64,000 nucleotides of DNA, from contig JAMPIV010015274.1 of the NCBI GenBank assembly GCA_024509875.1, positions 315,001-379,000 on the forward strand, given 5' to 3'. The stretch is from Oreohelix idahoensis (taxonomy: Eukaryota; Mollusca; Gastropoda; Stylommatophora; Oreohelicidae). Position numbers and translations under genes: made by a program. Of this stretch, positions 51,004 to 63,000 are shown in pieces (position 1 is the first letter of the stretch; every line of letters begins with the position of its first letter). Under the pieces are notes generated by a model. The model did not search any database and was not told the origin of the DNA. It worked only from the letters and a program-made list of their open reading frames with translations.

Positions 51004-54000
51004 AGAAAACTTAAGTCAGAAAAAATGACAGTGATGAGGAAGACATGGAAAGACCTTGAGCTGAAGCCACAGGACAGGAGGACTTGACATGAGTTTGTTG
51101 AAGGCCTATGCTCCTTGTGCATCTTAAGCGTAATGAATGAGTGAATCAAGAAGACATGATAATCAATGTTGTTTTTTGCTCAGCAGCTGCTTCATTTACT
51201 GATAACAGTCATATTTATTTAGCTGCTGTAATCACTGATACAATCATATTTACTTCACTACTGTATTCACTGATACAGTCATATTTACTTCACTACTCTA
51301 TTCACTGATACAGTCATATTTACTTCACTACTGTAATCACTGATACAGTCATATTTACTTCACTACTGTATTCACTGATACAATCATATTTACTTCACTA
51401 CTGTATTCATTGATACAATCATATTTACTTATCTGCTGCATTCACCGACACAGTCATATTTATTTAGCTAGTGCATTCACTCATACAGGCATATGTACTC
51501 CGCTGATACATTCACTCATACAATTAGCTTCACTCATCAATCATATTTACTCAGTATCTTATTTTCAGCTTGGACTACCTCTTTCATCTGCCTGTAGTGT
51601 GCCTTGTAATACACTGTTTGGGGCCAGCAGTAAAATGGTAGGTTTTTTTTTTTATTACTTTTTACAGTTTGAACAGTTTTGACAGATTTCCTTCATTTAC
51701 TAATATTTTGTTTTTGGTTCATTACTCTCTTGTTCTTAGTTCTTTACATTTTTATATGTTTATCCTTCACGTTCTTTCTGATCCACTTCTCTACTGTCTG
51801 TCCATTTTTTAATTTGTATCCTTAAGCTCTCTGTTGTTCAGTGGCTGTTTTCTGTCTTGTATGCGTACCTTTCAACGTATTCCTCATAGAAGAGGATTGA
51901 AGTGATATGACAAGACCACCAGTGTTGAACTGATGACAAGAACCAGACAAGTGTCAGTGGAACAAGAAGTGAGAAGATGATGCTGGTGATGGATAAGATA
52001 CACCTGGAGGGAATACTTTGATAGCATTACAAGGCACAATATAAGCAGTCACATATTATAATGGGCAGAGGATTGAGGAAAAGATTAAGTTCTGTTATCA
52101 CAATGTTTAAGTTGTTCATAATCGAGGATTTTTTCAGATCCATAAATATTTTATGAATGTGGTTATCTTGGCAGAGGTTAGTGTTTATGTCTCCAAGTTC
52201 ATGAGGTGTTGTCTGTATATCATTCATGAGGTGTTGTTTGTATATCATTCATGGGATGTTGTGTGTAAATCATTCATGGGATGTTGTATGTATATCATTC
52301 ATGGGGTGTTGTCTGTATATCATTCATGATGTGTTGTCTGTATACCATTTATGGGGTGTTGTCGGTATACCATTCATGGGGTGTTGTCTGTATATCATTA
52401 ATGGGATGTTGTCTGTATATCATTCATGGGGTGTTGTCTGTATATCATTCATGGGGTGTTGTCTGTATATCATTTATGACGGGTTGTCTGTATATATTTC
52501 ATGGGGTGTTGTCTGTATATATTTCTTGGGGTGTTGTCTGAATATATTTTATGACGTGTTGTCTGTATATATTTCATGGGGTGTTGTCTGTATATATTTT
52601 ATGAGGTGTTGTCTGTATGTTTTTCATGAGGTGTTGTCTGTGTATATTTCATGGGGTTTTGTCTGTATATGTTTCATGGGGTGTTGTCTGTAAATATTTT
52701 ATGGGTGTTGTCTGTATATATTTCATGGGGTGTTGTCTGTAAATATTTCATGGGGTTTTGTCTATATGTTTCATGGGGTGTTGTCTGTTTACATTTCATG
52801 GGATGTTGTCTGTATATGTTTCATGGGGTGTTGTCAGTAAATATTTTATGGGGTGTTGTCTGTAAATAGATCGCTTTGTGTGGATTTTTAACAATGGTAT
52901 AAGCGCCGTACCATTCAGAAAGCAATGGCAAACTACTGAACGTAAAAATTGCCTAGAAAAATCACAAAACAGCCAATAAAAGCTGGGGTTGATTGCCACG
53001 TCCTGTAAAGGATAAGCAACTAACTTTTTTTGTCTGTAAATATTTTATGGGGTGTTGTCTGTATATATTTCATGGGGTGTTGTCTGTATATATTTCATGG
53101 GGTGTTGTCTGTATATATTTCATGGGGTGTTGTCTGTATATCATTCAGGATGTGGCATTGCTGGAGAAATTAATACAAGATGACATTGCAGCTGCCAAGA
53201 CCCCTGTTTTGATTGTTGCTTACGCAGGTTTGCTCATGTTTTTTTTTCTATTAAGAGATCTCTTTTAGAGATAAGCATTTAAGGGAGGTATCATTTTACC
53301 TGAAGAGCAGCAGCTGGGAGACTTTTTCAGGCCATAAATCGAGGCTTCTTCAGTAAAAAAGAAGTTGGCAAGAAGACGAAGATAGCTGCATACCGCTCCA
53401 CATATGTTCCAGTCTTGACTTTAGGATGCAAAGTCATGGGCAATGACAGCCCACAAAAGCCAGCTCCAAACCTTAGAAATGAGTTATCTGAGGAAGGGGG
53501 TTGAAGTAACGAGAAGAGACATGGTCCGCAACCAGACATTTTGTCATGGCCTCAAAACCCAGCCCCTGCAGACCCAAGGGGAACAGTCCCAATTATGATG
53601 GCTTGGTCATGTGTGCAGAATGTGAGAAGGTCGGCTACCATGACAAATATGGGAAACTAAAAGCCAGGGATCCAGACCTCCAGGATGACCCAGAGCTCGC
53701 TGTGGGGACAACATTAGACAGTCTCTTCAGACAAGATTGGATCCAGGCCAGGAGGAAGACAGTTGATAGGATAGTATGGCACTCTCTCTGGCAAACCTCT
53801 ACACCCCAGTGTAGAAGATGAACGACTAAGTAAGTAATCATTTTAGGCTCAGCCTTTGGCAAAGATCAAAGTGTAGCATCTGTTCTAATCAGCTTAATAT
53901 CTGATAGGTAGCCCATTGGGTCACTATGGTATTAAACTTGTTTGCCCCGTATAGTTCCGGGGGGGTCTCTGATGGAGACAAAGAAAGAATATGACTACTG

Positions 54001-57000
54001 AACCACCAAGCATGTTGCACAAGGCAACTGATATGACGTTGTGCGTGAGGCTGGCAACCTGATCACGTAAAACAGATAGCTACAGAAACCACTATTGCAA
54101 GAGCATGTAAAGGCTTGGTACAGGTTTTCTGCAATTGGACGTTACAGTGGTGGCTCTATGCTCAATAGGCAGCAAAAAGAAAAATGGTGATGATTATTTC
54201 AGGTATATGTGTTTACTCAAGTAGAAGTTGTACAGAAAATATTGAAGAGTTCAGTTCAAGGGGGTCTCGGATGAGACAAGGAAAGAATAGGGGTACTGGT
54301 CCTTCAGATAATTTGTAAAATAAATACAAGGTTGTGCATAGGGGCTAGGAACTTCATCATGTAAATAAAATTGCTGCAGAAACTACCACTGCAGAAGTAG
54401 ATGGGTGCTTTGATGCAGGCCTCCTGTAGTGGTGGCTCCCAGCGTCATAAGGAGCGTAAAGGAAAGTGATGATGATGACTTGGGATTGGCTGATATTGAG
54501 GGAGAAAATCAGCATTTTGTGTGTCATTTAACTTTTCATAATTTTTCTGTGGGGAGTTCATTTAATGCCTAGTACAGGTCTATATCATTTTATCTGAAAT
54601 CCCCGGGGGGAAGCTTTGTTTCAGAAACCGGATGTTTTGCAGTTTCCTGTTGTCACCCAAATCACTAACGAAAAAAAGCCAAAAGTTGCCCAAAATGTGT
54701 TTGAAGCACATCCCAAAGTCGCCCAAAATGTTTTCAAAACAAAACTCAACGTCGCTCACGAATCACCCAAAGTTGCCCAAAATAGTCAGAAATTGTAATA
54801 AAAAAGTAGTCCAAAGTCGCCCAAAGAAATGTTCGATTTTCAGAATATTTTGGTTTTCAGTTATTCTCATAAAAGGATACAGACCTGTAATTTTACACAA
54901 ATATTCACATCAACACTGGACGGTACAGAAGACACATATTCTGCAGTGATGTTGATATGGTTTATAACCCAGTGCAAATCTCACGAGACAGCTGTAGTAA
55001 TTGAAGACTTCTGCTCATTGGTAATAAAAGATAGCACTTGAAGAAAAACAGAGAAGTGCCTTAAAGTGTAGTGGGGAGATGTAGTTTTTATTTTTATGCA
55101 AAGTATGTTGCTTTAGGCAGTGACATGCTGCATTTCCTCTGGATTTCTTTAATATTTCTTGTCCACCTTCCTCTCAGGCATCCCCTTGCCCTGTGGCCAG
55201 ATCTTCTGCTGTTAAAGGTTTGTGATGGTAGCTGATTGAGCTGCATTTTGATGAAGTGTGCATACAGTTGTATTTTCTGTCTATGTATTAGGTTCATAGT
55301 GTTGTTCCCACCAGCTTCCCAGCCTTGTTTCTCTTTTGACAGGAGTTCCAACAATTTTTCTGTCCCTAAACCTCATCACACACAAAATTTGCCACAGAAA
55401 CCACCAGTGCAAGATCATTTGACTGCTTGGTCAAGACTTACTGCAAGGTCATTTGACTGCTTGGTCAAGGCTTACTGCAAGATCATTTGACTGCTTGGTC
55501 AAGGCTTACTGCAAGATCATTTGACTGCTTGGTCAAGGCTTACTGCAAGATCATTTGACTGCTTGGTCAAGGCTTACTGCAAGATCATTTGACTGCTTGG
55601 TCAAGGCTTACTGCAAGATCATTTGACTGCTTAGTCAAGGCTTACTGCAAGATCATTTGATTGCTTGGTCAAGGCTTACTGCAAGATCATTTGACTGCTT
55701 GGTCAAGGCTTACTGCAAGACCGTTTGACTGCTTGGTCAAGGCTTACTGCAAGATCATTTGACTGCTTGGTCAAGGCTTACTGCAAGATCATTTGACTGC
55801 TTGGTCAAGGCTTACTGCAAGATCATTTGACTGCTTGGTCAAGGCTTACTGCAAGATCATTTGACTGCTTAGTCAAGGCTTACTGCAAGATCATTTGACT
55901 GCTTAGTCAAGGCTTACTGCAAGATCATTTGACTGTTTAGTCAAGGCTTACTGCAAGATCATTTGACTGCTTAGTCAAGGCTTACTGCAAGATCATTTGA
56001 CTGCTTAGTCAAGGCTTACTGCAAGATCATTTGACTGCTTAGTCAAGGCTTACTGCAAGATCATTTGACTGCTTAGTCAAGGCTTACTGCAAGGAGACCA
56101 ACTGCAGTGGTGGTTCCATATATGTATTTAACACGAAGGAAAATGATGATGATGCTTTACCCCTGTGGCTTTTAATAAACTTTCCCATACCCCAGAACAG
56201 GGATCGTCTGGTAGTTCTATCATCAGGTTTTCTCAATGTGTGTCCTATCCTCTCCAGCATTCTCTTCTCATTTCTTGTTCCACAGGTACTGGTCTAGTTC
56301 CTGATTAGTGATCTTGTCATACCACTTCAATCCTTCCATTCTACACAAGCATCCATCTTATGAAAGTCTGTAGACCCCTGTTTGTTGTTTCTGTTGTTCT
56401 CCGTGTCTCAGAGCCACACAACAGTACCCGAACCAAAAATTAAAGAGTGGCATTTGTCTTTCTATAATTTATTTAGGCTGGTTAAACACTTGTGTTTATG
56501 TAATACTGAAGAACAACGTCAGGTCTAAAGGTACTCACTGACAAGTTATTTGTTTCTGACTGGCAGGAACTCCCATTGTTGGTCATGTAGACAATCTGCA
56601 GAGACTACAGGAGATCTCTAGAGCAAATGGTGTATGGTTGCATGTTGAGGGGTAAGTTGTGGCAACACACAAAAACGTGTAGCTTTATTATCACTATGCA
56701 TGGAAGGTGTGAGTTAGTGATTGGGTAAGCAAGGGAGTAAATGAGTGAGTGTATTTATGAGTTAGTGAATGGGTAGCTGACATTGAGGGAGGGGGAAGAA
56801 TTGGGGATGAGGAAAGGATGTTACCTGAGTTTGGTGGGTCACCATATTTTGTAAATTTCTTATATTTTGAATTTATACAGAATTAATAAATAATGATCTG
56901 CCATTCACCTGAACTCGACCTGACCCTGCCCAAAATCTCTTTACTGTTCTTGCTCTTTCTACATCTAAAATTATGCTTACTCTTTTAGAGTAAATAATTT

Positions 57001-60000
57001 TGAAGCTCTCCAATATATTTCATCTGCTCGTATATCTCACATTTCACATAATCCAAATATATTTACATTCATTCAGTTCATTTTTTTTCTTGATGTTTTC
57101 TGATTTTTCCACTTCATAAGTGTCCTGATGTTTCGTTTCACATGGTTAAGGTAGCTTTGCTAACTGTAGCTTGATGATGGTCAGGTATCACCTGCAACAC
57201 ACTCATGATGCATCCTACTGGACGAGGTGGTTCCTTGGAACCCCCATTAGCTTTATTTTGTACTCTGTTATTTCAATTCATGACTGTACATGGAGCAAAA
57301 TGGCTGTTTTCTCTTGCTTTCCATTGGTTTGTGCATGATGAAAATATCTGCTAGCTTTTGACAGAAAAATGTAACCCAGAGGGGAGAGGTGGAAGTATCT
57401 CCCTCTCACTGGCTTTCATATCATGAAGCTTTATTGGTGTTTTGTATGGTTTACCCTTTTTTTTTTAACAGCCACCCACTTTGCCGCTGCTTTCAACCAG
57501 ATCTGTGACCTCTGATAGCTAATTTCTATATCTAAGAGACCATAGGAATTTAGCAGATAGTATAGAAAAAGACACTGCCACAATGTACAGTGAACTTTAA
57601 CGACTCTGACCAGTGTAGACTAGTGAGGCAGGTGTAGTACTTGCAGACTTAAGTGCAAAAGATGTAACTGGTGGTTACAGCCTGTAGGAAGGAAATGAAA
57701 AAGGCATCAGACTGATAGTTTGGGCAAGAACACAATAAATGATATTAGGAAACACCTGGTTTAGACAGCATCCTAGATGGGCATGGAAAAACGCAGGAAA
57801 TAATGTTCATAATCAGATGACTACATAATAAGATGCGTGATATTAGAAGCAATTTGGCATCTATGAAAACTGGGCCAGAAGCTGACTGCATCAACGGCCA
57901 CATCCTGGTAATAGGAACACTTAGAATAAGCTGAAGAAAGTAAAGTTGGCTTCATGAATTACAAAGATGGATTTAGATATACCTAAATCAGATACGGAAA
58001 TGAGTAAGATTTATAACATTCGAATACAGAATTGGTACAATGGTGTTAAAAAATATGAGGTGAACAGTAGTAAATGTTAAGGGATTGGCATATGTCAATA
58101 AATGAGGAGGCTGCTGTAAAACTGCTAAGGAAATTAATATATAAATTAAAAAATAAAATGGTAAGAAATCAGTTTTACAAATTAACAGTAGACAGGAAAC
58201 ATGGGACGTTTTGGGTTTCACCCTTGGTCAGCCACAGCTACAAACAGGTGACAAGGACAAGAATTATAGACAAGTCAAAGAAAAATACCACAGACACGTA
58301 AGAGGATGAGAAACACAGACAAAATAGGGTGATACCATCAGATGAAAAAGTAAACAACACAGGTGATGAGCGAAAAAAGAACAGTAATAACACAAGAAAA
58401 ATGCAAAACCAGAAAGAAAGAAATATCAAAACAAGAAATTAAACAAACCACGAAACGCAAAAGGAAAGAATAAAATAACAACACTGGATTAGCACATCAA
58501 ATCTTTGCCCTTTGTAGTTCCCAGTGGTCTTTTATGAGACAAAGAAAGAAAAGGACTACGCAGGGACAAAGAAACATTTTCTGCAATAAAATGGATGGCT
58601 AGAAAGAAATGGATAACAGAAGAAGTTTTACACTTGATATTCGCAAGAAGAAGGAAAAAGCAAGACAAAGAAGAATACGAAAAACAATATAAAGAAATAA
58701 TAATCAGATGCAAGACAGCACTCAAGCATGGCTAAACCAAAGGTGTAGGAACATTGAAGTGTATAGCATGGAATAATAAAATCTATATACAGTGCAGTCT
58801 GGATAAGTAGAAGCTGCTGGGACCATCTGAAATTCTGCTTATCTGAAATTCTACTTATCTGAAATTCTGCTTATCTGAATTTTGCTCAGAGATGGACATT
58901 TTGCGGTCAGAATAAGAAAGAAATCATAAAGTTATTATTTTAACAGTTTCTTGCAACTTTTTCATTGTAAAACATTGTTGTATGTATCCCACTTTTAAAA
59001 AGCAAATTAACAAAAGCACATGGTAGTCGTTAGTAACATGGTTGAAAGCACCAAAACATGAAACAGTCTGCACGTCATATTTTACCAATCTCAGATCCTG
59101 TACTGTGTTGTCAGAGCATAACACAAACAAGCCTCATGTATGTAGGTCACGGGGTCTCTGGGAGAGACACAGAAAGAATAGAACAACTGCTATTTCAGGC
59201 ATAAGAGGCTACTAATATCTGCTTCTACACAAGGGCTGGCGGCCTTATTATGTCAAACAAATTGCAACAGAGAACCACCGCTGCAAGAAGACATGAAGTC
59301 TTTGATGCAGGATTCCTGCAAGGGGACCAGCTGCCGTGGTGACCCCATGTTCTATAAAGAGCAAGCAAGGGACAATAAGAATATAACATGAAAATAGAAA
59401 CTCTGAATCACAATAGACAGTGTTGCCGCCTTTATAAAAAACATTATGTGCTGTCGCACACATAACTTGGTATTCTGAGAAGAGTAATGACAGAACTTCT
59501 GCTTAAACAAGGCAAAATAGGAAGTTAAGACTGAAAAGTTACCTCAACTTTTCCGAAAATTCTAGTTATCAGAATTCGACTTAACTGGAGTTTTTTAACA
59601 AAGCCTAAGAAGACATTTGGCTCAGACCTTCGGAAATGCTTCTACTTAAGCAAAATTCAATTTAAGCAAGTTCCGCTTAAGTGGACTGCACTGTACTAGC
59701 AAATAAAATTCATATTTATAGCTTTGCCAAAGAAACCTGGAGTCATTGAATGGGAAGACCACTATACAATTAATCTTATGAAGAAGAAAATGAAGTTTGA
59801 TTTTTTTTATTTGTTAGTATTGATACAGTTGTTTTATTTATATTCAGAACATTTATTTTTTTTGTTTACTGTTATCAGGAACAATCTGGCAACTCTGGCC
59901 ATGTTTTCTGTACCAACATCTATTGAAACTGCAACATCAGGGGATAGCATCACACTTGACCTCACCAGATGGCTGGGGGTTCCAGCCTTGCCATACATTG

Positions 60001-63000
60001 TATCCTGTAACATTAGCAGCTGTGTTCTATACGCTGTCTCAGGCTTGTCATAAGAAGAGGTGCATGAAGCTGGCAACATCATAATTAAAACAAATGTCTA
60101 GAGAAACCACTACTGTAAGCATGCTTTGGTGTAGGCTTTCAGCTAGGGGCCAATTGCATTGATGGTTTCATACTCTGTAAGGAGCGAAATGGGAAATCAT
60201 AATAATAATGATGATGATATTCTGTATACTCATTTGCCTTAGGATATTGCTGGTACCAGACTATTGATAAATATACTGGCTGTTGAGGAACACAAACCTG
60301 TGAATAAATTATATCTTGAATGTGAATATTTGTGGCATTTTCAAAAGACGTGTTTAACATACAGTACATCCTTTAAATTTGGCAGACATTTACATAATGT
60401 CTAGAGTTGAAAAATCGATCAGTTCTACAGTAAAAAGTAATAACTGACAATGGGAGGAGGTTACAGACCCTTATACCATTTGGCAACACTTAACTTTTGC
60501 AGCATAAATTTTACCATTTGGCAACACTTAACTTTTGCAGCATAAATTTTACCATTTGGCAAACACTTAACTTTTGCAACATAAATTTTACCATTTGGCA
60601 ACACTTAACTTTTGCAGCACAAATTTTACCATTTGGCAAACACTTAACTTTTGCAGCATAAATTTTACCATTTGGCAACACTTAACTTTTGCAGCAATGT
60701 AAAACAGATCTATGTCTTTACCTTTCAGCTCCCTGTGGAGCACTGACCTTTAATCAAATCTCACCAAGACCTTCTGTTAGTTCAGGTTCTGTCAATGAAT
60801 GTAAAAAAATGTGTTCTCATATTAATTGAGCCTTAACAAACATGCTGTAGACATTGTTCAAGGACACTGACCGGTCACTGACAGAAGCTGCTGGTCTGAC
60901 AACACTGGATGCTAAACTCCATCTGAAGTGTCTTCCCCTTTGGATGTGCTTGCAAAGCCTTGGTCATGAGGGAATGGTTGCCAAGATCAAGTTTTCTTGT
61001 GAACTTGTGAGATATTATCTCTTTTTTTCTTTTTTTTTCCCCTTTCCCTTTTTTTTCCCAGCCGTACCATATTGAAGGAAATTATTTTTCTTTATGTGTG
61101 TGATTTTAAAAAAAATATGTGAATAGAGATATTTTCATTTCTACATTGTATCTACGAAACTAGTGTTAACTTGTGTCCAAGAAACTGGTGTTAACTGTTG
61201 TGTCCATGAAACTGGTGTTAACTGTTGTGTCTAAGAAACTGCTGTTGTGTCTATAAACTAGTGTTAACTATTCTGTCCAAGGAGCTGGCATTAACTGTTG
61301 TGTCCAGGGAACTGGCATTAACTGTTGTGTCCAGGGAACTGGCATTAACTGTTGTGTCCAGGGAACTTGTGTTAACTGTTGTGTCCAGGAAACTGGTTAT
61401 AACCATGTGTTCAGGGAACTAGTGTTAATTGTTGTGTCCAGGAAACTGGTTTTAACTATGTGTTCAAAGAACTGGTGTTAATTGTGTCCTTCTTTATTGT
61501 TCTCCATCATTAGGCCTGCCTTGTCATGTGATTTATTTATTTTCTTCTTCTTCATACACAAGTGATTTGAAGATTCTGATTTTTGTTTAGGACATGATTT
61601 GTTTTCCCATACATTTCCCAGTGCAGTGAACGATCCACTTGCCTTATGTATTCCTGTTGTGATATCACTGTCTACCCCTCCTGTTTTGTGTTTCTGTTAC
61701 TGACAAGATATATGAATGAGGCAACATCTTGTAGGGATATTTCTCCAAGTGTAAGCTGGCTACTATTTGCCTTGTTTATTCACATCATCTTTGTCTTTTC
61801 TCTGTATATTCTCAGACCCATTTGCTGTGACCTCTTGTCAGGTATTCTCATTTTGTCTTACATCTAGTACAGGGTGGTCCAACTTATTCAACCCAGAGGG
61901 CCACATAAACCAACAATTTAAAGTTCACATGCCATTCATGATAAAACAATTATTTAAAATAAAAGCTCAATGAGAAATGGAAAGTGACAAATGTCGAGGT
62001 GTTGTCACGTGCTGGTCTTCAAAGCATGTATACACTGCTTAGACAGCGCAGACTACGCTGGCTTGGCCATGTCTGCCGCATGGAAGATTGTCACACCCTG
62101 AGAGATATCTTTTACGGGCAACTAGACTAGCAGATGGCAAAAGAACGGTTGGGCGACCGCACCTAAGGTTCAAAGATGTGTGCAAGGGAGATATGAGGGC
62201 ACTGGACATAAATACAGCAACGTGGGAGGGTGAAGCTGCCGATCGCACCAAGTGGCGATGCTATTTACGACGCCACCTCAGATTGTGCGAAAAGAAGCTC
62301 ACACAACAAGCAGAAGAGAGGAGAAAACGTTGAAACCAGGAAAATAAACAACTGAGGGTTGTTACCTCAGGGGCGCATTCCCAGAGTCAGTTATGACTGA
62401 AGGGGCTATTAAGAGAAATGGATGAAAAATCAAAGAGTGCAAAATGAATTAAAAATTACAATGAGCATTAAATTTCTATGGAAATAATTTTAGTTTTATT
62501 CTTACCTCCTAATGAGAAGTTTGGGGGGGGGGTGGGGATTTTCTTTAACCAGAGTCTCGATATCAGTTGTCAATCAAACAATTTTGGATGCTGACTGGAG
62601 GCAGTAAAACTTTGCTTTCCACCAGACGTTTTGAGTCTAATCTCAAAAGTATTAATTAAATAAATATTTTTTGTATGAGCGCAGGCTAAAAACAAAACAA
62701 TTTTACGTGGGCCACATTTGGCCTGCGGGACTGCTGTGGGACCATGCTGATCTAGTACAATTATGGAACAGAAGTACCATGCCTGGTGGCATAGACAGTG
62801 TCTGTCCACAACTTCCTGTCTCCAGTACGATTTATCAATTCAGTTGTTGGTTTCTTTCATACCCTGATGCCAAACTGTCCAGTTTCTGCTCTCTTTGTCT
62901 TCCTCTACCTCTTTTTCCTTCAAACTTTCCTGTTGTTACGACATATTCCAGCTTTCCTCTTCTCATAACATGCCTAAAGAAAGTGGGTTACTGGAAAGAA

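Noticed and set aside
52226..52869. + strand Cys/Tyr-rich ORFs of up to 155 codons
   Set aside because: They are translation of the 25-bp minisatellite inside a PDXDC1 intron.
53848..53935. Functional U2 snRNA gene
   Set aside because: No Sm site or 3' stem-loops and several changes in conserved bases; kept only as a fragment.
55399..56096. CRISPR-like regular repeat
   Set aside because: Units are contiguous without unique spacers and sit inside a SINE in an animal intron.
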